A stretch of 64,000 nt of DNA from contig NZ_VWNC01000003.1 of assembly GCF_013387455.1 (NCBI RefSeq), forward strand, positions 248,001-312,000. Reading direction: 5' to 3'. The stretch comes from Mariprofundus sp. NF (GTDB lineage Bacteria; Pseudomonadota; Zetaproteobacteria; Mariprofundales; Mariprofundaceae). Positions within the stretch are counted from its first letter, which is position 1, and every line of letters starts with the position of its first letter. Both the position numbers and the translations under genes were made by a program. Below the pieces are notes generated by a model, which had not been told where the DNA came from, made no database searches, and saw only the letters and a list, made by a program, of their open reading frames with translations. Shown one piece after another: positions 44,518-54,171 of this stretch.

Positions 44518-45833
44518 GGTTCACTCCTGATCAGCACAGCACCACCCTGCCCGCCGCCAATGCAGAGCGAGGCAACACCCAAACCACCATCGGTATCTTT
44601 TTTCAGCTGCCTTAACATCGTCAGTATCAATCGCGCTCCGCTCATGCCAACCGGATGACCCAGTGCAACAGCACCACCATTCACATTGAGCAGATCCATA
44701 TCGGGAGCTCCCATCGCTTTGCTCATGCCCAGCTTCTGGCTGGCAAAGGATTCGGAATCCATCGCTTTCATGCAGGCCAGCACCTGCACGGCAAAGGCTT
44801 CATTGATCTCCATGCGGGTCAGATCACTCACTGCCAACCCATATCTTGAGAGCAGTTTATGGGTTGCATACACCGGCCCCAGCCCCATGCGCTCGGGATC
44901 ACAACCTGCATAAGCCCAGTCATCGAGATACCCCATAATCGGCCACCCTTCTGCCTCGGCTTTAGCACGACTGCTCAGAATCAGCATGGCGGCACCATCG
45001 GTGATCTGTGAGCTGTTACCTGCTGTCACACTGCCCAGAGGCCTGTCAAACACCGGTTTCAACTTCTCCAGCGCCTGCATGTTCTGAGCAGCGCGAATGC
45101 CCTCGTCACGGTGCACAGAGGCGTAGGATGGTGGCGCAAACAGATGCATCACCTCATCATCATACCAACCCCTATCCCAGGCTGCTGCAGCCCGCTGATG
45201 GCTCTGTAGTGCAAAGCTATCCTGTTCACTGCGAGAAACTGCAAATTCACGGGCCAGAAGCTCTGCTGTTTGGCCCATGCCCATATTCACCGTTGGATCG
45301 GTCAACCCTTCCATCAATGCAATACGCGGTTTCCACGGTGCCCGCGCAAGCTCGGTAAAAACAGCCAGTTTCTGCTGCATATTTTTCGCTCTCGGAAGTT
45401 TAGCCATTGCGGCTCGGAACTGATCATGAAATAGCAGTGGCGCATGTGTCATCGACTCGACACCACCGGCCAGCACTACATCCGCACGCCCTGCCTGAAT
45501 CTTCTCTGCGGCATCGGTGACCGCCTGCATGCCTGATGCACAGTTACGATGTACGGTATGGGCAGGCGTAGCGCGAGCTATGCCGGCATTGAGTGCAATC
45601 ACACGGGCGATATTGGCGGCATCTGAAGGTTGAATCACATTACCGACAATCACCTGATCAATCTCATCACTGCTGACCGGTGAGCGGGCCAGAACCTCAC
45701 GCAGAGCGATTGCACCGAGCTCAACCGCACCGAGCTTATCAAAGGCACCACCCATCTTGCCCATCGGAGTTCGAATACCGGCAACCACTACCACTTCGGT
45801 CTTTCTGTTCTGCGTCACACCTCGTCTAGCCAT
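44505..45833 (-). CDS. Acetyl-CoA C-acyltransferase (thiolase FadI-like)
   Basis: A 442-aa thiolase, last beta-oxidation step. The nucleophilic cysteine C98 lies in TVHRNCASGMQAV; GGVESMTHAPLL, MEINEAFAVQVLACM, NVNGGAVALGHPVGMSGARL and CIGGGQGGAVL complete the family set. The start at 45833 has an AAGGAG ribosome site 6 bases upstream. It heads the operon thiolase-FadJ-ligase. Its first 72 codons and promoter are duplicated at 47306-47520. Confidence 0.94.
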   Translation of the reverse strand: MARRGVTQNRKTEVVVVAGIRTPMGKMGGAFDKLGAVELGAIALREVLARSPVSSDEIDQVIVGNVIQPSDAANIARVIALNAGIARATPAHTVHRNCASGMQAVTDAAEKIQAGRADVVLAGGVESMTHAPLLFHDQFRAAMAKLPRAKNMQQKLAVFTELARAPWKPRIALMEGLTDPTVNMGMGQTAELLAREFAVSRSEQDSFALQSHQRAAAAWDRGWYDDEVMHLFAPPSYASVHRDEGIRAAQNMQALEKLKPVFDRPLGSVTAGNSSQITDGAAMLILSSRAKAEAEGWPIMGYLDDWAYAGCDPERMGLGPVYATHKLLSRYGLAVSDLTRMEINEAFAVQVLACMKAMDSESFASQKLGMSKAMGAPDMDLLNVNGGAVALGHPVGMSGARLILTMLRQLKKDTDGGLGVASLCIGGGQGGAVLIRSEPWKS

Positions 45834-45871
45834 ACGAACTCCTTCGCCGGTCGAAAAAAGCCTATACCCTA

Positions 45872-45886
45872 TGTGTAGCTTACACA
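45872..45886. promoter_or_regulatory. Palindromic operator candidate in thiolase/small-gene divergent promoter
   Basis: TGTGTA-GCT-TACACA, a perfect 6-bp inverted repeat with 3-base spacer, 38 bases before the thiolase start and between two divergent genes. The same 15 bases are unchanged in the second copy of the promoter (47561-47575). It may bind a dimeric regulator, perhaps of fatty acid genes. The regulator is unknown. Confidence 0.45.
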
Positions 45887-46089
45887 CATTCTCTACGCAA
45901 GTAAGTCGGCAAAGTCTGATCTCACTTACAATGAAGGATTATTTGTTCAACAGTAGCAATCGTTCTCTCTCCAATGAGCAGCAGTGACTGTGATTTATGG
46001 CACATCTGTATTTTAACTATCCAATTAGCATCATCTACAGGAAAAGCAGGCAACAGAAGATTGTCACTCATATTCCAAGGAGGATGCAG

Positions 46090-46446
46090 ATGAGAAACTT
46101 CAACAACATCAGACTCGTATCACTTCTCTTTGCCATCGCAGCGATGATTGGTTTAACAATCAGTACTGCTTATGCAGATAGAGACCACCACGATCATAAA
46201 GCGGTCATCTGCCACATCCCTCCAGGCAACCCTGACAATATGCACACCATTGAGGTGGGTGAGCCCGCAGTTGATGCACACATGGCCCATGGCGACATGA
46301 TGGGTAGCTGCGCCGGTGAATCCGACAAGTTCGCAGAAACTGACGAGCACGAAGAAGCTGAGGAGCATGAAGAGAGTGCTGGCGGCACTCCCCCAGCAAC
46401 CTCATCAGCAAGTGCTTACAGCATGCGCTCCATCTACGGACAGTAA
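46090..46446 (+). CDS. Small secreted CHIPPGNP-domain protein, copy 1
   Basis: A 118-aa exported protein. Signal peptide of about 28 residues ending AYA, then a compact domain VICHIPPGNPDNMHTIEVGE to AHMAHGDMMGSC with two conserved cysteines and several histidines, a motif I have seen in secreted bacterial proteins of unknown role. An acidic His-rich tail (DEHEEAEEHEES) and YSMRSIYGQ end follow. The start at 46090 is favoured by an AAGGAGG ribosome site 6 bases upstream. Metal binding is plausible but unproven. Paralogue at 47780. Confidence 0.8.
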   Translation: MRNFNNIRLVSLLFAIAAMIGLTISTAYADRDHHDHKAVICHIPPGNPDNMHTIEVGEPAVDAHMAHGDMMGSCAGESDKFAETDEHEEAEEHEESAGGTPPATSSASAYSMRSIYGQ

Positions 46447-46465
46447 ATAAACCGAAAACAAAAAA

Positions 46466-46491
46466 GAGGAGGCTTCGCCTCCTCATTTTTT
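46466..46491 (+). terminator. Rho-independent terminator after CHIPPGNP copy 1
   Basis: Stem GAGGAGGC/GCCTCCTC with loop TTC followed by ATTTTTTAT, 20 bases after the stop codon. A-rich DNA to the left makes it possibly bidirectional. Confidence 0.88.
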
Positions 46492-46551
46492 ATCAGTCAA
46501 AATTAATTCTCTATCTCTCAGTAACTAAACCGGTAGTACCAACCCAATCGG

Positions 46552-47301
46552 ATTACGGTGACAGTTTACTAAATACACTTAATTCCCTTCTCCATGTTTG
46601 GGCTTAGGCCCCCGTTTCTTGGGCTTCAGATCCTTCCCAAGCCTGGATGAGACCTCATCCATCCAGGCATCATCCCCCAATGGCCTGCCAGTTGTTTCAG
46701 ACTGCCGAAGACTCCTGAATGCATCAGATTCATCACCATTCTCTGCGAGAAACTTTGCAAAGTCTCCATAACGCTCAAGTACAGGTGCCACCTTAACCAG
46801 CTCATCATCGCGCTCTGAAAGGTGGCTCGCCACACTCGACCAGCGCCAATCCTCCGCTCGCTCCACTAACCTTGCACGGACAGGATTCATCGATACATAG
46901 CGTACAGCGTGCATCAGATGTTCTTCATCCATCACAACCGAACCAAACCGACCTTGCCACAAATGCCCTGTCTCCCGCAGACGAGCATTGATGTGACCCG
47001 TATAGCGACGGTGAGCATCGGCAAAGGTGCGTCGTAATCCGTCTTCATCCGATGGAACAATGATCATGTGAACATGGTTTGGCATAAGACAGTAGCACCA
47101 TATCTCTGCATCTGCCTTTCTCGCTGCGTCACTTACGAGTGACTTGTAGAATTCATAGTCGCCTGCTTCGAAAAATGTCTGCGCACGACGATTTCCTCGT
47201 TGCGTAACATGATGGGGATAGCCGGGTACAACAATTCTGGGTAAGCGTGCCATTACCTTTAATTAGCATAATTAGTGCATTTAGTAAACTGTCACCGTAA
47301 T
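46552..47301 (-). mobile_element. REP-type (IS200-like Y1) transposase element with terminal inverted repeats
   Basis: An element of about 750 bp bounded by imperfect inverted repeats: ATTACGGTGACAGTTTACTA at 46552-46571 on the left and its complement at 47282-47301 on the right, extending to about 30 bp with a few mismatches. It contains only the transposase gene. It sits exactly between the two copies of a 0.93-kb duplication. No target duplication is visible, as expected for Y1 single-strand transposition. Confidence 0.85.
46579..47253 (-). CDS. REP-associated tyrosine transposase (Y1/HUH)
   Basis: A 224-aa RAYT-family transposase. N-terminus MARLPRIVVPGYPHHVTQRG with the core HUH pair in LMPNHVHMIIVPS and the probable catalytic tyrosine in AHRRYTGHINARL. 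Further conserved LWQGRFGSVVMDEEHLMHAV and RYVSMNPVRARLV. The C-terminus is Lys/Pro/Gly rich. Frame is intact, so activity is possible. Such enzymes cut single-stranded DNA at hairpin ends. Confidence 0.93.
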   Translation of the reverse strand: MARLPRIVVPGYPHHVTQRGNRRAQTFFEAGDYEFYKSLVSDAARKADAEIWCYCLMPNHVHMIIVPSDEDGLRRTFADAHRRYTGHINARLRETGHLWQGRFGSVVMDEEHLMHAVRYVSMNPVRARLVERAEDWRWSSVASHLSERDDELVKVAPVLERYGDFAKFLAENGDESDAFRSLRQSETTGRPLGDDAWMDEVSSRLGKDLKPKKRGPKPKHGEGN

Positions 47302-47520
47302 TCCTGCATCTGATGGTTGAATCACATTGCCAATAATCACCTGATCAATATCATCACTGCGAACAGGGGAGCGGGCCAGAACCTCACGCAGAGCAATGGC
47401 ACCGAGTTCAACCGCACCGAGCTTATCAAATGCACCACCCATCTTGCCCATCGGCGTTCGAATACCGGCCACCACTACCACTTCGGTCTTTCTGTTCTGC
47501 GTCGTGCCTCGTCTTGCCAT
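47281..47520 (-). pseudogene. Truncated thiolase 5' copy
   Basis: Codons 1-72 repeat the start of the intact thiolase (MARRGTTQNRKTEVVVVAGI to NVIQPSDA) with few changes. Homology ends at 47306; the last six codons and stop (ITVTVY) come from the transposase terminal repeat. The piece lacks the active-site cysteine and all later thiolase motifs, so it cannot be a thiolase. Its ribosome site and promoter are intact, so an RNA and a 79-aa peptide may still be made. Confidence 0.88.
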
Positions 47521-47560
47521 ACGAACTCCTTCGCCGGTCGAAAAAAAAGCCTATACTCTA

Positions 47561-47575
47561 TGTGTAGCTTACACA
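47561..47575. promoter_or_regulatory. Second copy of palindromic operator candidate
   Basis: TGTGTA-GCT-TACACA, identical to 45872-45886, in the duplicated divergent promoter between the truncated thiolase and the second small gene. Confidence 0.45.
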
Positions 47576-47779
47576 CATTCTCTACGCAAGTAAGTCGGCA
47601 AAGTCTGATATCACTTACAATGAAGGATTATTTCAATAATCAGCGGCTTTAGTTCTCTCGGAAAAGCGCAGCAGTGACTGTGATTTATGGCACATCTGTA
47701 TTTTCACTATCCAATTAGCATCATCTACAGGAAAAGCAGACAACAGAAGATTGTCACTCATATTCCAAGGAGGATGCAG

Positions 47780-48142
47780 ATGAGTAACTTCAACAGTAAC
47801 AGCATCAGATTCGTATCACTTCTCTTTGCCGTCGCAGCGCTCTTTGCTCTTACAGCCAGCAACGTTTATGCAGATAGAGACAAACACGATCATAAAGCGG
47901 TCATCTGCCATATCCCTCCAGGCAACCCTGACAATATGCACACCATTGAGGTGGGTGAAGCTGCAGTTGATGCACATATGGCCCATGGCGACATGATGGG
48001 CAGCTGCGCCGGTGAATCAGACGAATTCGCAGAAGCTGATGAGCATGAAGAGGATGAGGAACACGAAGAGAGTGCTGGAACCATTTTCCCAACACCTTCA
48101 TCTGCAAAGGTTTACAGCATGCGCTCCATCTACGGTCAGTAA
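47780..48142 (+). CDS. Small secreted CHIPPGNP-domain protein, copy 2
   Basis: A 120-aa paralogue of the protein at 46090. Signal peptide of about 31 residues ending VYA; the domain VICHIPPGNPDNMHTIEVGE to AHMAHGDMMGSC is unchanged but for a Pro to Ala near its middle. The acidic tail reads DEHEEDEEHEES and the end YSMRSIYGQ is identical. Changes cluster in the signal peptide and the Pro/Thr linker before the end, pointing to selection on the core. Same AAGGAGG ribosome site. Confidence 0.8.
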   Translation: MSNFNSNSIRFVSLLFAVAALFALTASNVYADRDKHDHKAVICHIPPGNPDNMHTIEVGEAAVDAHMAHGDMMGSCAGESDEFAEADEHEEDEEHEESAGTIFPTPSSAKVYSMRSIYGQ

Positions 48143-48156
48143 TCCAGCATAAAAAA

Positions 48157-48182
48157 GAGGAGGTTAGCCCTCCTCTTTTTTA
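48157..48182. terminator. Rho-independent terminator after CHIPPGNP copy 2
   Basis: Stem GAGGAGG/CCTCCTC with loop TTAGC, six A before and six T after, so it can serve both this gene and the convergent M50 protease gene ending at 48208. Confidence 0.88.
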
Positions 48183-48207
48183 TATAAAATTATAAATATC
48201 TTAACAA

Positions 48208-48867
48208 CTAAAGCGGCAGAACCAACCCAATCAGCCAGTAGGAGCTACCCATAACCATCGGGCCGATCACACTCTGGAATACTCCTAGGAACAGCAGCGC
48301 CACAATGATCATGAATCCGTACGGTTCAATGCGGGATAGCTGCCATGCCAGTGGCCCCGGCAGCAGACCAACAGCAATGCGACCACCATCCAGTGGTGGC
48401 AGTGGAATCAGATTGAAGATAAAGAGCACCATATTGATGATGATCGAGGCCTGACACATCAGCGCCAGTGGTTCGATGATCCAGAACAGGGAGGTCGGCA
48501 GTTGAATCACCAGTGCTAAGAGCAGTGTGGAGGCAAATGCCAGGAGAAGATTGGTGACCGGACCTGCCAATGCCACCCAGATCATATCCCGCTTGGGATT
48601 ATTCAGTTTACGGAAATCGACAGGTACAGGTTTGGCATAACCGAAGAGAAACGGTGAGCCGACAATTGCCAGCCCTAATGGAATCAGGATCGTACCAAAG
48701 GGATCGATATGTTTGATGGGGTTGAGTGTGATGCGCCCCATCCAGCGGGCGGTATTATCACCCAGCTTCTCAGCCACCCAGCCGTGCGCCACCTCATGCA
48801 GGATAATCGCCAGCAACACGGGCAGAGCCCATATACTTATTTTCTGAATGATCGCATCGATATCCAT
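48208..48867 (-). CDS. M50 family site-2-type membrane metalloprotease
   Basis: A 219-aa integral membrane zinc protease. The HExxH motif is H24-EVA-H28 in LHEVAHGWVAEKLGD; the third ligand aspartate is in NLIPLPPLDGGRIA. About five membrane segments; no PDZ or CBS domain, so this is the minimal cytoplasm/membrane form related to S2P and SpoIVFB. Substrate unknown. Its last codons are also present as a remnant at 46526-46549. Confidence 0.9.
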   Translation of the reverse strand: MDIDAIIQKISIWALPVLLAIILHEVAHGWVAEKLGDNTARWMGRITLNPIKHIDPFGTILIPLGLAIVGSPFLFGYAKPVPVDFRKLNNPKRDMIWVALAGPVTNLLLAFASTLLLALVIQLPTSLFWIIEPLALMCQASIIINMVLFIFNLIPLPPLDGGRIAVGLLPGPLAWQLSRIEPYGFMIIVALLFLGVFQSVIGPMVMGSSYWLIGLVLPL

Positions 48868-48982
48868 GCCGGTAACTTCTCTCCCTTTAGTTTTGAGCAG
48901 GCAGTAGACCAGAAAAGAGTCGGAAATTCACGCTTTTCAAATCAGCAGAGAAATTTTTGCCATTGCCTATAGTATCAGCGCT

Positions 48983-49627
48983 ATGAATAGGGTCGTTCGT
49001 ATCGCACTTCTACTGCTGCTTGGTTTAGCTGCAATCCTGATCTGGCAGAAACCGGCATCAGCGCCCACCCCTGCCAAAGTGCGTCTGGCTGTGCCCACGC
49101 AACCATCTTCTGGTGATACTCTGAGTAATCGCACAGATGAACTGTGGCGTGTGGTAACGCGCCGGGTGGTATCCAAAGCTGCTATCTACGAACTCACACG
49201 CCAGCTCAAGTCGATGGGGCTGGATGCGATTACAATCCAACATCAGGAAGAGGTGACGATGCACGCCTTTGATGATGCCCAGCTCTATAAAACACACAAA
49301 GAGGCGTGGTTTGCCAGTAAGATATGGCGAGACCATGGCATTGAGATCAGCATCATTGAAGCGCAAAAAGATACATTTCTAATCGGCCTTGGTCGCTTTC
49401 ATCAGGAGAACTATGCACTGGGCATGCAGAAGCGATTAAACAGAGTTGATAAGAAGTTTCGCTATCAGCAGCGCACCGTGCCCATTCCAACATGGCGATT
49501 CACCTTCCCTCCCATGCAGAAGGCAGATGCTGAAAAGTTATGGCAGAAGCTGAACAACAGCGGTGTGATGATGCCGGTACAGATACCTGAGATGCAGTTT
49601 CAGAAGTTGTATGGAGATGGAACGTGA
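48983..49627 (+). CDS. Membrane-anchored hypothetical protein (SPOR-like repeats possible)
   Basis: A 214-aa protein with an N-terminal membrane anchor (about 5-21) followed by a Pro/Ala/Thr linker and two stretches that may be SPOR-like: ELTRQLKSMGLDAITIQ with later LIGLGRFHQENYALGMQKRL, and a C-terminal segment FPPMQKADAEKLWQKLNN. The alternation of a helix and FLIGLGRF strand is reminiscent of SPOR domains, but I cannot confirm it. Divergent from the M50 gene, convergent with carA. Confidence 0.55.
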   Translation: MNRVVRIALLLLLGLAAILIWQKPASAPTPAKVRLAVPTQPSSGDTLSNRTDELWRVVTRRVVSKAAIYELTRQLKSMGLDAITIQHQEEVTMHAFDDAQLYKTHKEAWFASKIWRDHGIEISIIEAQKDTFLIGLGRFHQENYALGMQKRLNRVDKKFRYQQRTVPIPTWRFTFPPMQKADAEKLWQKLNNSGVMMPVQIPEMQFQKLYGDGT

Positions 49628-49674
49628 GGGGAAAGGAGTGTGGGTGAGGCCCAATAACTCCTAACTCCTAACAC

Positions 49675-50790
49675 TTAACGAATCAGATCAGCAAAACGGT
49701 CGAACAGGTAGTCTGCATCCTGTGGGCCGGGACTGGCTTCCGGATGATACTGCACGGAGAAGATTGGCTTACCTTTAACCCGCAAACCTTCGACAGTTCC
49801 ATCAAACAGTGAGCGATGGGTAATCTCAACAGAGTCGGGAACATTATCATCAGCCACAGCAAAGCCGTGGTTCTGACTGGTAATCTCAATCTTGCCGGTT
49901 GTCTCATCCTTAACCGGATGGTTGCCACCGCGATGACCGAACTTCAGTTTAAAGGTGGAGAGGCCAAGCGCCTGCGAGAGCAGCTGATGACCCATGCAGA
50001 TACCGAAGATCGGCACATCCGAGTCCAGTAGTTTACGAATCTCTTCAACCGCATAACCGACAGCAGCCGGATCACCCGGGCCGTTGGAGAGGAAGATACC
50101 ATCAGGATTCATGGCCAGAATATCCTCCGCAGAGGTCTGGGCAGGAACCATACTTACCTTCAGTCCACGATCAGCCAGTTTACGGTAGATATTACGTTTG
50201 CAGCCGAAATCAAAAGCGACCACATGTTTGTCTGTTGCAGGAGAGGTGAACGCAGCTGCTTCCAGATCATAGCTGCCACCCTGCTGCCACTGACTCACCG
50301 CATCACAGCTCACCTGACCAACCAGATCACGACCCTCAAGGCCATCCCAGCCATTGGCCATCGCCACAGCATCAGCATCAGACATACCATCGGATGCAAT
50401 CACACCATTCTGGGCACCATTGTCACGCAGGTGACGAACCAGAGCACGGGTGTCGATATCAGCAATACCAACGATACCCTTCTCCATTAACCAGCTGTTA
50501 AAATCATGTTCGGCACGGTAGTTGGAGGTAGTCCGGGATGGTGCACGTACAATACAGCCGCGCACAGAAACGCCATCAGACTCCATATCAGAATCGTTGA
50601 TACCAACATTGCCAATGTGGGGGTAAGTAAACGTAATAATTTGATCGGTATAGGATGGATCAGTAAGAATTTCCTGATAACCCGTCATCGAAGTATTAAA
50701 ACATACCTCTCCAACTGTATTGCCTGTCGCACCGAATGCTTCACCGCGAAAAACTCGTCCATCTGCCAGTGCCAGAATCGCCTTTGCCAT
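49675..50790 (-). CDS. carA: Carbamoyl-phosphate synthase small subunit
   Basis: CarA, 371 aa, glutaminase subunit supplying ammonia to CarB for arginine and pyrimidine synthesis. The N-terminal CarA domain includes FNTSMTGYQEILTDPSY; the class I amidotransferase domain has the nucleophile in FGICMGHQLLSQALGL, HRGGNHPVKD and the His/Glu pair in SVQYHPEASPGP. The ATG at 50790 fits homology; a GTG four codons earlier is possible. carB does not follow: the next gene is convergent. Confidence 0.95.
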   Translation of the reverse strand: MAKAILALADGRVFRGEAFGATGNTVGEVCFNTSMTGYQEILTDPSYTDQIITFTYPHIGNVGINDSDMESDGVSVRGCIVRAPSRTTSNYRAEHDFNSWLMEKGIVGIADIDTRALVRHLRDNGAQNGVIASDGMSDADAVAMANGWDGLEGRDLVGQVSCDAVSQWQQGGSYDLEAAAFTSPATDKHVVAFDFGCKRNIYRKLADRGLKVSMVPAQTSAEDILAMNPDGIFLSNGPGDPAAVGYAVEEIRKLLDSDVPIFGICMGHQLLSQALGLSTFKLKFGHRGGNHPVKDETTGKIEITSQNHGFAVADDNVPDSVEITHRSLFDGTVEGLRVKGKPIFSVQYHPEASPGPQDADYLFDRFADLIR

Positions 50791-50868
50791 TGCTAAAACC
50801 ACCTCACTGTTAAGCCCGCCGCAGGGTACAAAAAATCGAAATCAAAGTCGAGCCAAACTGCCATCACC

Positions 50869-53800
50869 TTACGCCAGCGGTGAGAAGAGCATGTCGAAAT
50901 CTTCCGGTGTCCACAACGCCCGATGCTCGCCCTTGTTGGCATGAAGCCCTTCAGCCAGTTGCCGTTTCCTATCCTGAAGTTCGAGAATCTTCTCCTCCAC
51001 CGTACCCTCGGTGATCAATTTATAGACAAATACGGCTTTATCCTGCCCGATTCGGTGTGCACGATCGGTCGCCTGCGCTTCAGCAGCAGGATTCCACCAC
51101 GGATCATAATGGATCACGGTATCAGCAGCGGTCAGGTTCAGGCCTACACCACCGGCTTTCAGACTGACCAGAAACAGTGGCACCTCACCATTCTGGAATG
51201 CTTCAATCGGCGTTTCACGATCACGTGTCTGACCGGTCAGCTTCACATATCCGATCTTGCGTTTGATCATCTCCTTCTCGATCAGTGCCAGCATGGTGGT
51301 GAACTGCGAGAAGAGCAGCACCTTGCGCCCCTCCTCAATCATCTCCGGCAGCATATCAAGCAGCATCTCCAGCTTGGCCGATGGCGGTGCTGTATCATGT
51401 TCAATGCCGGATACAAGGCGCGGATCACAACAGACCTGACGCATCTTGAGCAGTGCATCGAGCACCACTATCTGACTCTGTGCCAGCCCCATGGCCGAGA
51501 CAGCATCGCGCACCCGCTTCTGCATCGCCAGTCGCACGCTCTCATAGAGTTCGCGTTGCGCTCCCTCAATCTCAATGCTGCGAATCATCTCTGTCTTCGG
51601 AGGCAACTCCAGTGCCACCTGCTCCTTGGTACGCCGCAGCATAAACGGGCGCAGGCGCACATTCAGCGCATCCTGACGCGCCTGATCACCCTGTATCTCA
51701 ATCGGTTTCCTGAACAGACGCGTAAAACCGCGCTGATCATGCAGATAACCGGGCATGAGAAAATCAAACTGAGCCCACAGCTCACCCAGATGATTTTCCA
51801 TCGGTGTGCCGGTCATGCATATCTTGTGCGTGGCACTAAGTTTACGCACCAATTGTGAGCCTTTGGCACGGGGGTTTTTAATATTCTGTGCCTCATCAAG
51901 AATCAGCAGATGCCACGACTGCAGCACCAACACATCAAAATCACGTGCCAGCAACGGATAGGTGGTAAGTACCAGATCATACGATGCCAACTGTTCAAAA
52001 TGTTGTGCACGGGTCGGGCCATGCACCACCAGCACCGACAGATCGGGGGTAAACTTTTGCGCCTCTCGCCGCCAGTTGTGCATCAGACTAGTCGGAGCAA
52101 TCACCAGTGCCGGAGTCTGTAGCCTGCCCTCCTCTTTCTCTTTGAGGATGTGAGCCAGCGCCTGCACCGTTTTACCCAGTCCCATATCATCAGCAAGGAT
52201 TCCACCCAGCTGCATCTGGCGCAAAAACTGTAACCAGCTCAGCCCTGCCAACTGATAATCACGCAGCTCCGCCTGCAGTCCCACAGGCACTACACATTCT
52301 GGTATCGAATCGATATCAGCCAGCTGTTTCATATGCTGCAGCCATGCGCTACTGCTGATCTGAACCGGCAGCTCCGAGCTGCTGATACTCTCCTCCAGCG
52401 CCAGCAGTTGCGGTGCACTGAGCAGTGTGTTTTCCGCTTTGTCACCGGCAAACAGGTCAAGCATAAAGTGGAGAATATTGGCTACCATCTCACCCGGTGC
52501 CGAAAGGAACCGGCCATCAGGCAGTGGCAGCGGCACGTGCTCTTTCTCTTTCAATCCGGCCAGTGATTCACGCCCCAGAAGTTCAGGCTGTTTACCTACC
52601 CAGCGACCCATAGCGGAGATCAGGTCAACCTCTTCGCCATCGGCAAGTTTGACAGTCAGTGATGCCTGTCCCATCAGGCCACTACTGGCCTTCTTGCCCT
52701 CACCCTGATTGATATCAAGTTTCCAGCCCGTGGCATGCTCAACATGAAAAGAGAAATTGTCGGCGATATCGATCTTAAAACCCTTATCCTGCAGCTCAGG
52801 AATCTCATAGAGCATCCATTCAGGCCAGTAACTCTCATTTTCAAGGGTGAACATCTGCGTTTCGAAATCATAGAGTTCAGCCAATCTGTGATCGGGTAAC
52901 GAGATCAAACCTGCTGCATCCAGGGCTTCGAAGGCATCCTGTTCAACCGCCAGATCACGATGGTAATCGATCACCCGATCACCCCTGATGGCACGGATCG
53001 ATTCAGGACTACTGCTCCACGGCGCCTTTTTGCCATCGTAATCGAAAATAAGCTCCACGATATGGCAGACATCCGGCGTACGGTGACCCCAGCGCTGCGC
53101 CAGTTTTTTGGTGTGTAGTTTCACAATCGGCAATGGTTTTACCTGTCGCTGCTCGTGAATCAGACGCACCGGTCCGGGCACATCTTCAGGCAGCTGTTCA
53201 GCTACTCTGCGCATCACATCATCGTCACAATCAAGCTCTACAGCTTGCATATTCAACAGGATTTCAGCCACCACCGATGGCTGACCGGTCTCGATCTGGC
53301 CGGAAATATTCGACTGCACATCAATATACCACGGCGGTGAGGTCGGTATAATCACCTCATCCTGAGGCAGTTGCAGTGAGAGATGCTGATCACCGCGAGA
53401 GTTGAGTTTCCACTGCCACTTACCACCACGTTTATCACCGCGTTTCAGAGCCTGATGATCTTTATCCCGCCAGTGACAACGGCCGGTAGAGAGTGCCCGT
53501 TTGAGCACACTCAAGCCCGTTTCACCTTTAATGCGATAACCGCGCAGGGAGGAGAGGGAGCGATCGGTAGCCACATCCCGTAAAATCTTCTCATCAACAG
53601 AGAGGATATATTGCGGCACACTGTACTGCAGAATATTAGCAGCATCATAAGCCACTGCTTTGCCGTAACCGCCAGATTTGAGAAGCCTGGCGGTAACAAA
53701 ATGCAGGCGAATATCCTGATCCCCATCCGGCTCAAGGATATAGATCAGTCGCTGTTTAATACTATCGGCATACTCGGTACTCGGCGCTGATCCGTCTTTA

Positions 53801-54171
53801 ACATTCTCCAGCGCACCCAACCACTGCCCAAAGGCAAAGGGGCCGATCGGGGCGGCAACAGCTTCACTTTCTTCAGCCTCCAACTCATCCATCCACGCAT
53901 AGAGGACAGCAGCCACATGTTTACAATTTTCACCCATCGGGCAACTGCACTGACTATCAATCAGATCTGCGTCAGAGCGTTTGATCTGCACCTGACATGG
54001 TAGTCGATCATCACCGCGCACACTTGCGAGCACACTTAGCCCCTCATCATCGAGGTCGAACTCATTAATGCGTCCCTGCTCAAAGAGCTCTTTGCCCTTT
54101 TTAGCAGTCGTTCTGCCAACCCATCTACGGATCTCTGTTTCGGTCATTTCCGGCATTTCAGCCATAGACAT
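50869..54171 (-). CDS. SWIM zinc-finger SNF2/HepA-type helicase
   Basis: An 1100-aa SNF2-family ATPase. N-terminal SWIM zinc finger ([11 protein letters not shown], about 75-85), a long middle region, then the motor from about 635: Walker [29 protein letters not shown], Walker [30 protein letters not shown], and helicase C with [22 protein letters not shown] and [10 protein letters not shown]. Probably a DNA translocase remodelling protein-DNA complexes. Its start lies 14 bases inside the end of uvrB, suggesting joint expression with excision repair. Confidence 0.92.
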   Translation of the reverse strand: MSMAEMPEMTETEIRRWVGRTTAKKGKELFEQGRINEFDLDDEGLSVLASVRGDDRLPCQVQIKRSDADLIDSQCSCPMGENCKHVAAVLYAWMDELEAEESEAVAAPIGPFAFGQWLGALENVKDGSAPSTEYADSIKQRLIYILEPDGDQDIRLHFVTARLLKSGGYGKAVAYDAANILQYSVPQYILSVDEKILRDVATDRSLSSLRGYRIKGETGLSVLKRALSTGRCHWRDKDHQALKRGDKRGGKWQWKLNSRGDQHLSLQLPQDEVIIPTSPPWYIDVQSNISGQIETGQPSVVAEILLNMQAVELDCDDDVMRRVAEQLPEDVPGPVRLIHEQRQVKPLPIVKLHTKKLAQRWGHRTPDVCHIVELIFDYDGKKAPWSSSPESIRAIRGDRVIDYHRDLAVEQDAFEALDAAGLISLPDHRLAELYDFETQMFTLENESYWPEWMLYEIPELQDKGFKIDIADNFSFHVEHATGWKLDINQGEGKKASSGLMGQASLTVKLADGEEVDLISAMGRWVGKQPELLGRESLAGLKEKEHVPLPLPDGRFLSAPGEMVANILHFMLDLFAGDKAENTLLSAPQLLALEESISSSELPVQISSSAWLQHMKQLADIDSIPECVVPVGLQAELRDYQLAGLSWLQFLRQMQLGGILADDMGLGKTVQALAHILKEKEEGRLQTPALVIAPTSLMHNWRREAQKFTPDLSVLVVHGPTRAQHFEQLASYDLVLTTYPLLARDFDVLVLQSWHLLILDEAQNIKNPRAKGSQLVRKLSATHKICMTGTPMENHLGELWAQFDFLMPGYLHDQRGFTRLFRKPIEIQGDQARQDALNVRLRPFMLRRTKEQVALELPPKTEMIRSIEIEGAQRELYESVRLAMQKRVRDAVSAMGLAQSQIVVLDALLKMRQVCCDPRLVSGIEHDTAPPSAKLEMLLDMLPEMIEEGRKVLLFSQFTTMLALIEKEMIKRKIGYVKLTGQTRDRETPIEAFQNGEVPLFLVSLKAGGVGLNLTAADTVIHYDPWWNPAAEAQATDRAHRIGQDKAVFVYKLITEGTVEEKILELQDRKRQLAEGLHANKGEHRALWTPEDFDMLFSPLA

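Larger units (their letters stand above)
45619..46549. repeat. Tandem duplication, copy A
   Basis: This 931-bp segment runs from codon 72 of the intact thiolase through the divergent promoter, the first small CHIPPGNP gene and its terminator, to a remnant of the end of the M50 protease gene (minus strand reads IGLVLPV and stop at 46526-46549). It matches 47306-48232. The promoter halves are nearly identical apart from a patch of about 35 bases (near 45946-45978). Its right end abuts the transposase element. Confidence 0.88.
47306..48232. repeat. Tandem duplication, copy B
   Basis: A 927-bp copy matching 45619-46549, running from thiolase codon 72 to inside the last codons of the M50 protease. 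Here the M50 end is intact while the thiolase is cut; in copy A the reverse holds. This is the pattern expected of unequal crossing over between elements at two different sites. Coding of the small gene is kept; signal peptide and tail have diverged more than the core. Confidence 0.88.
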
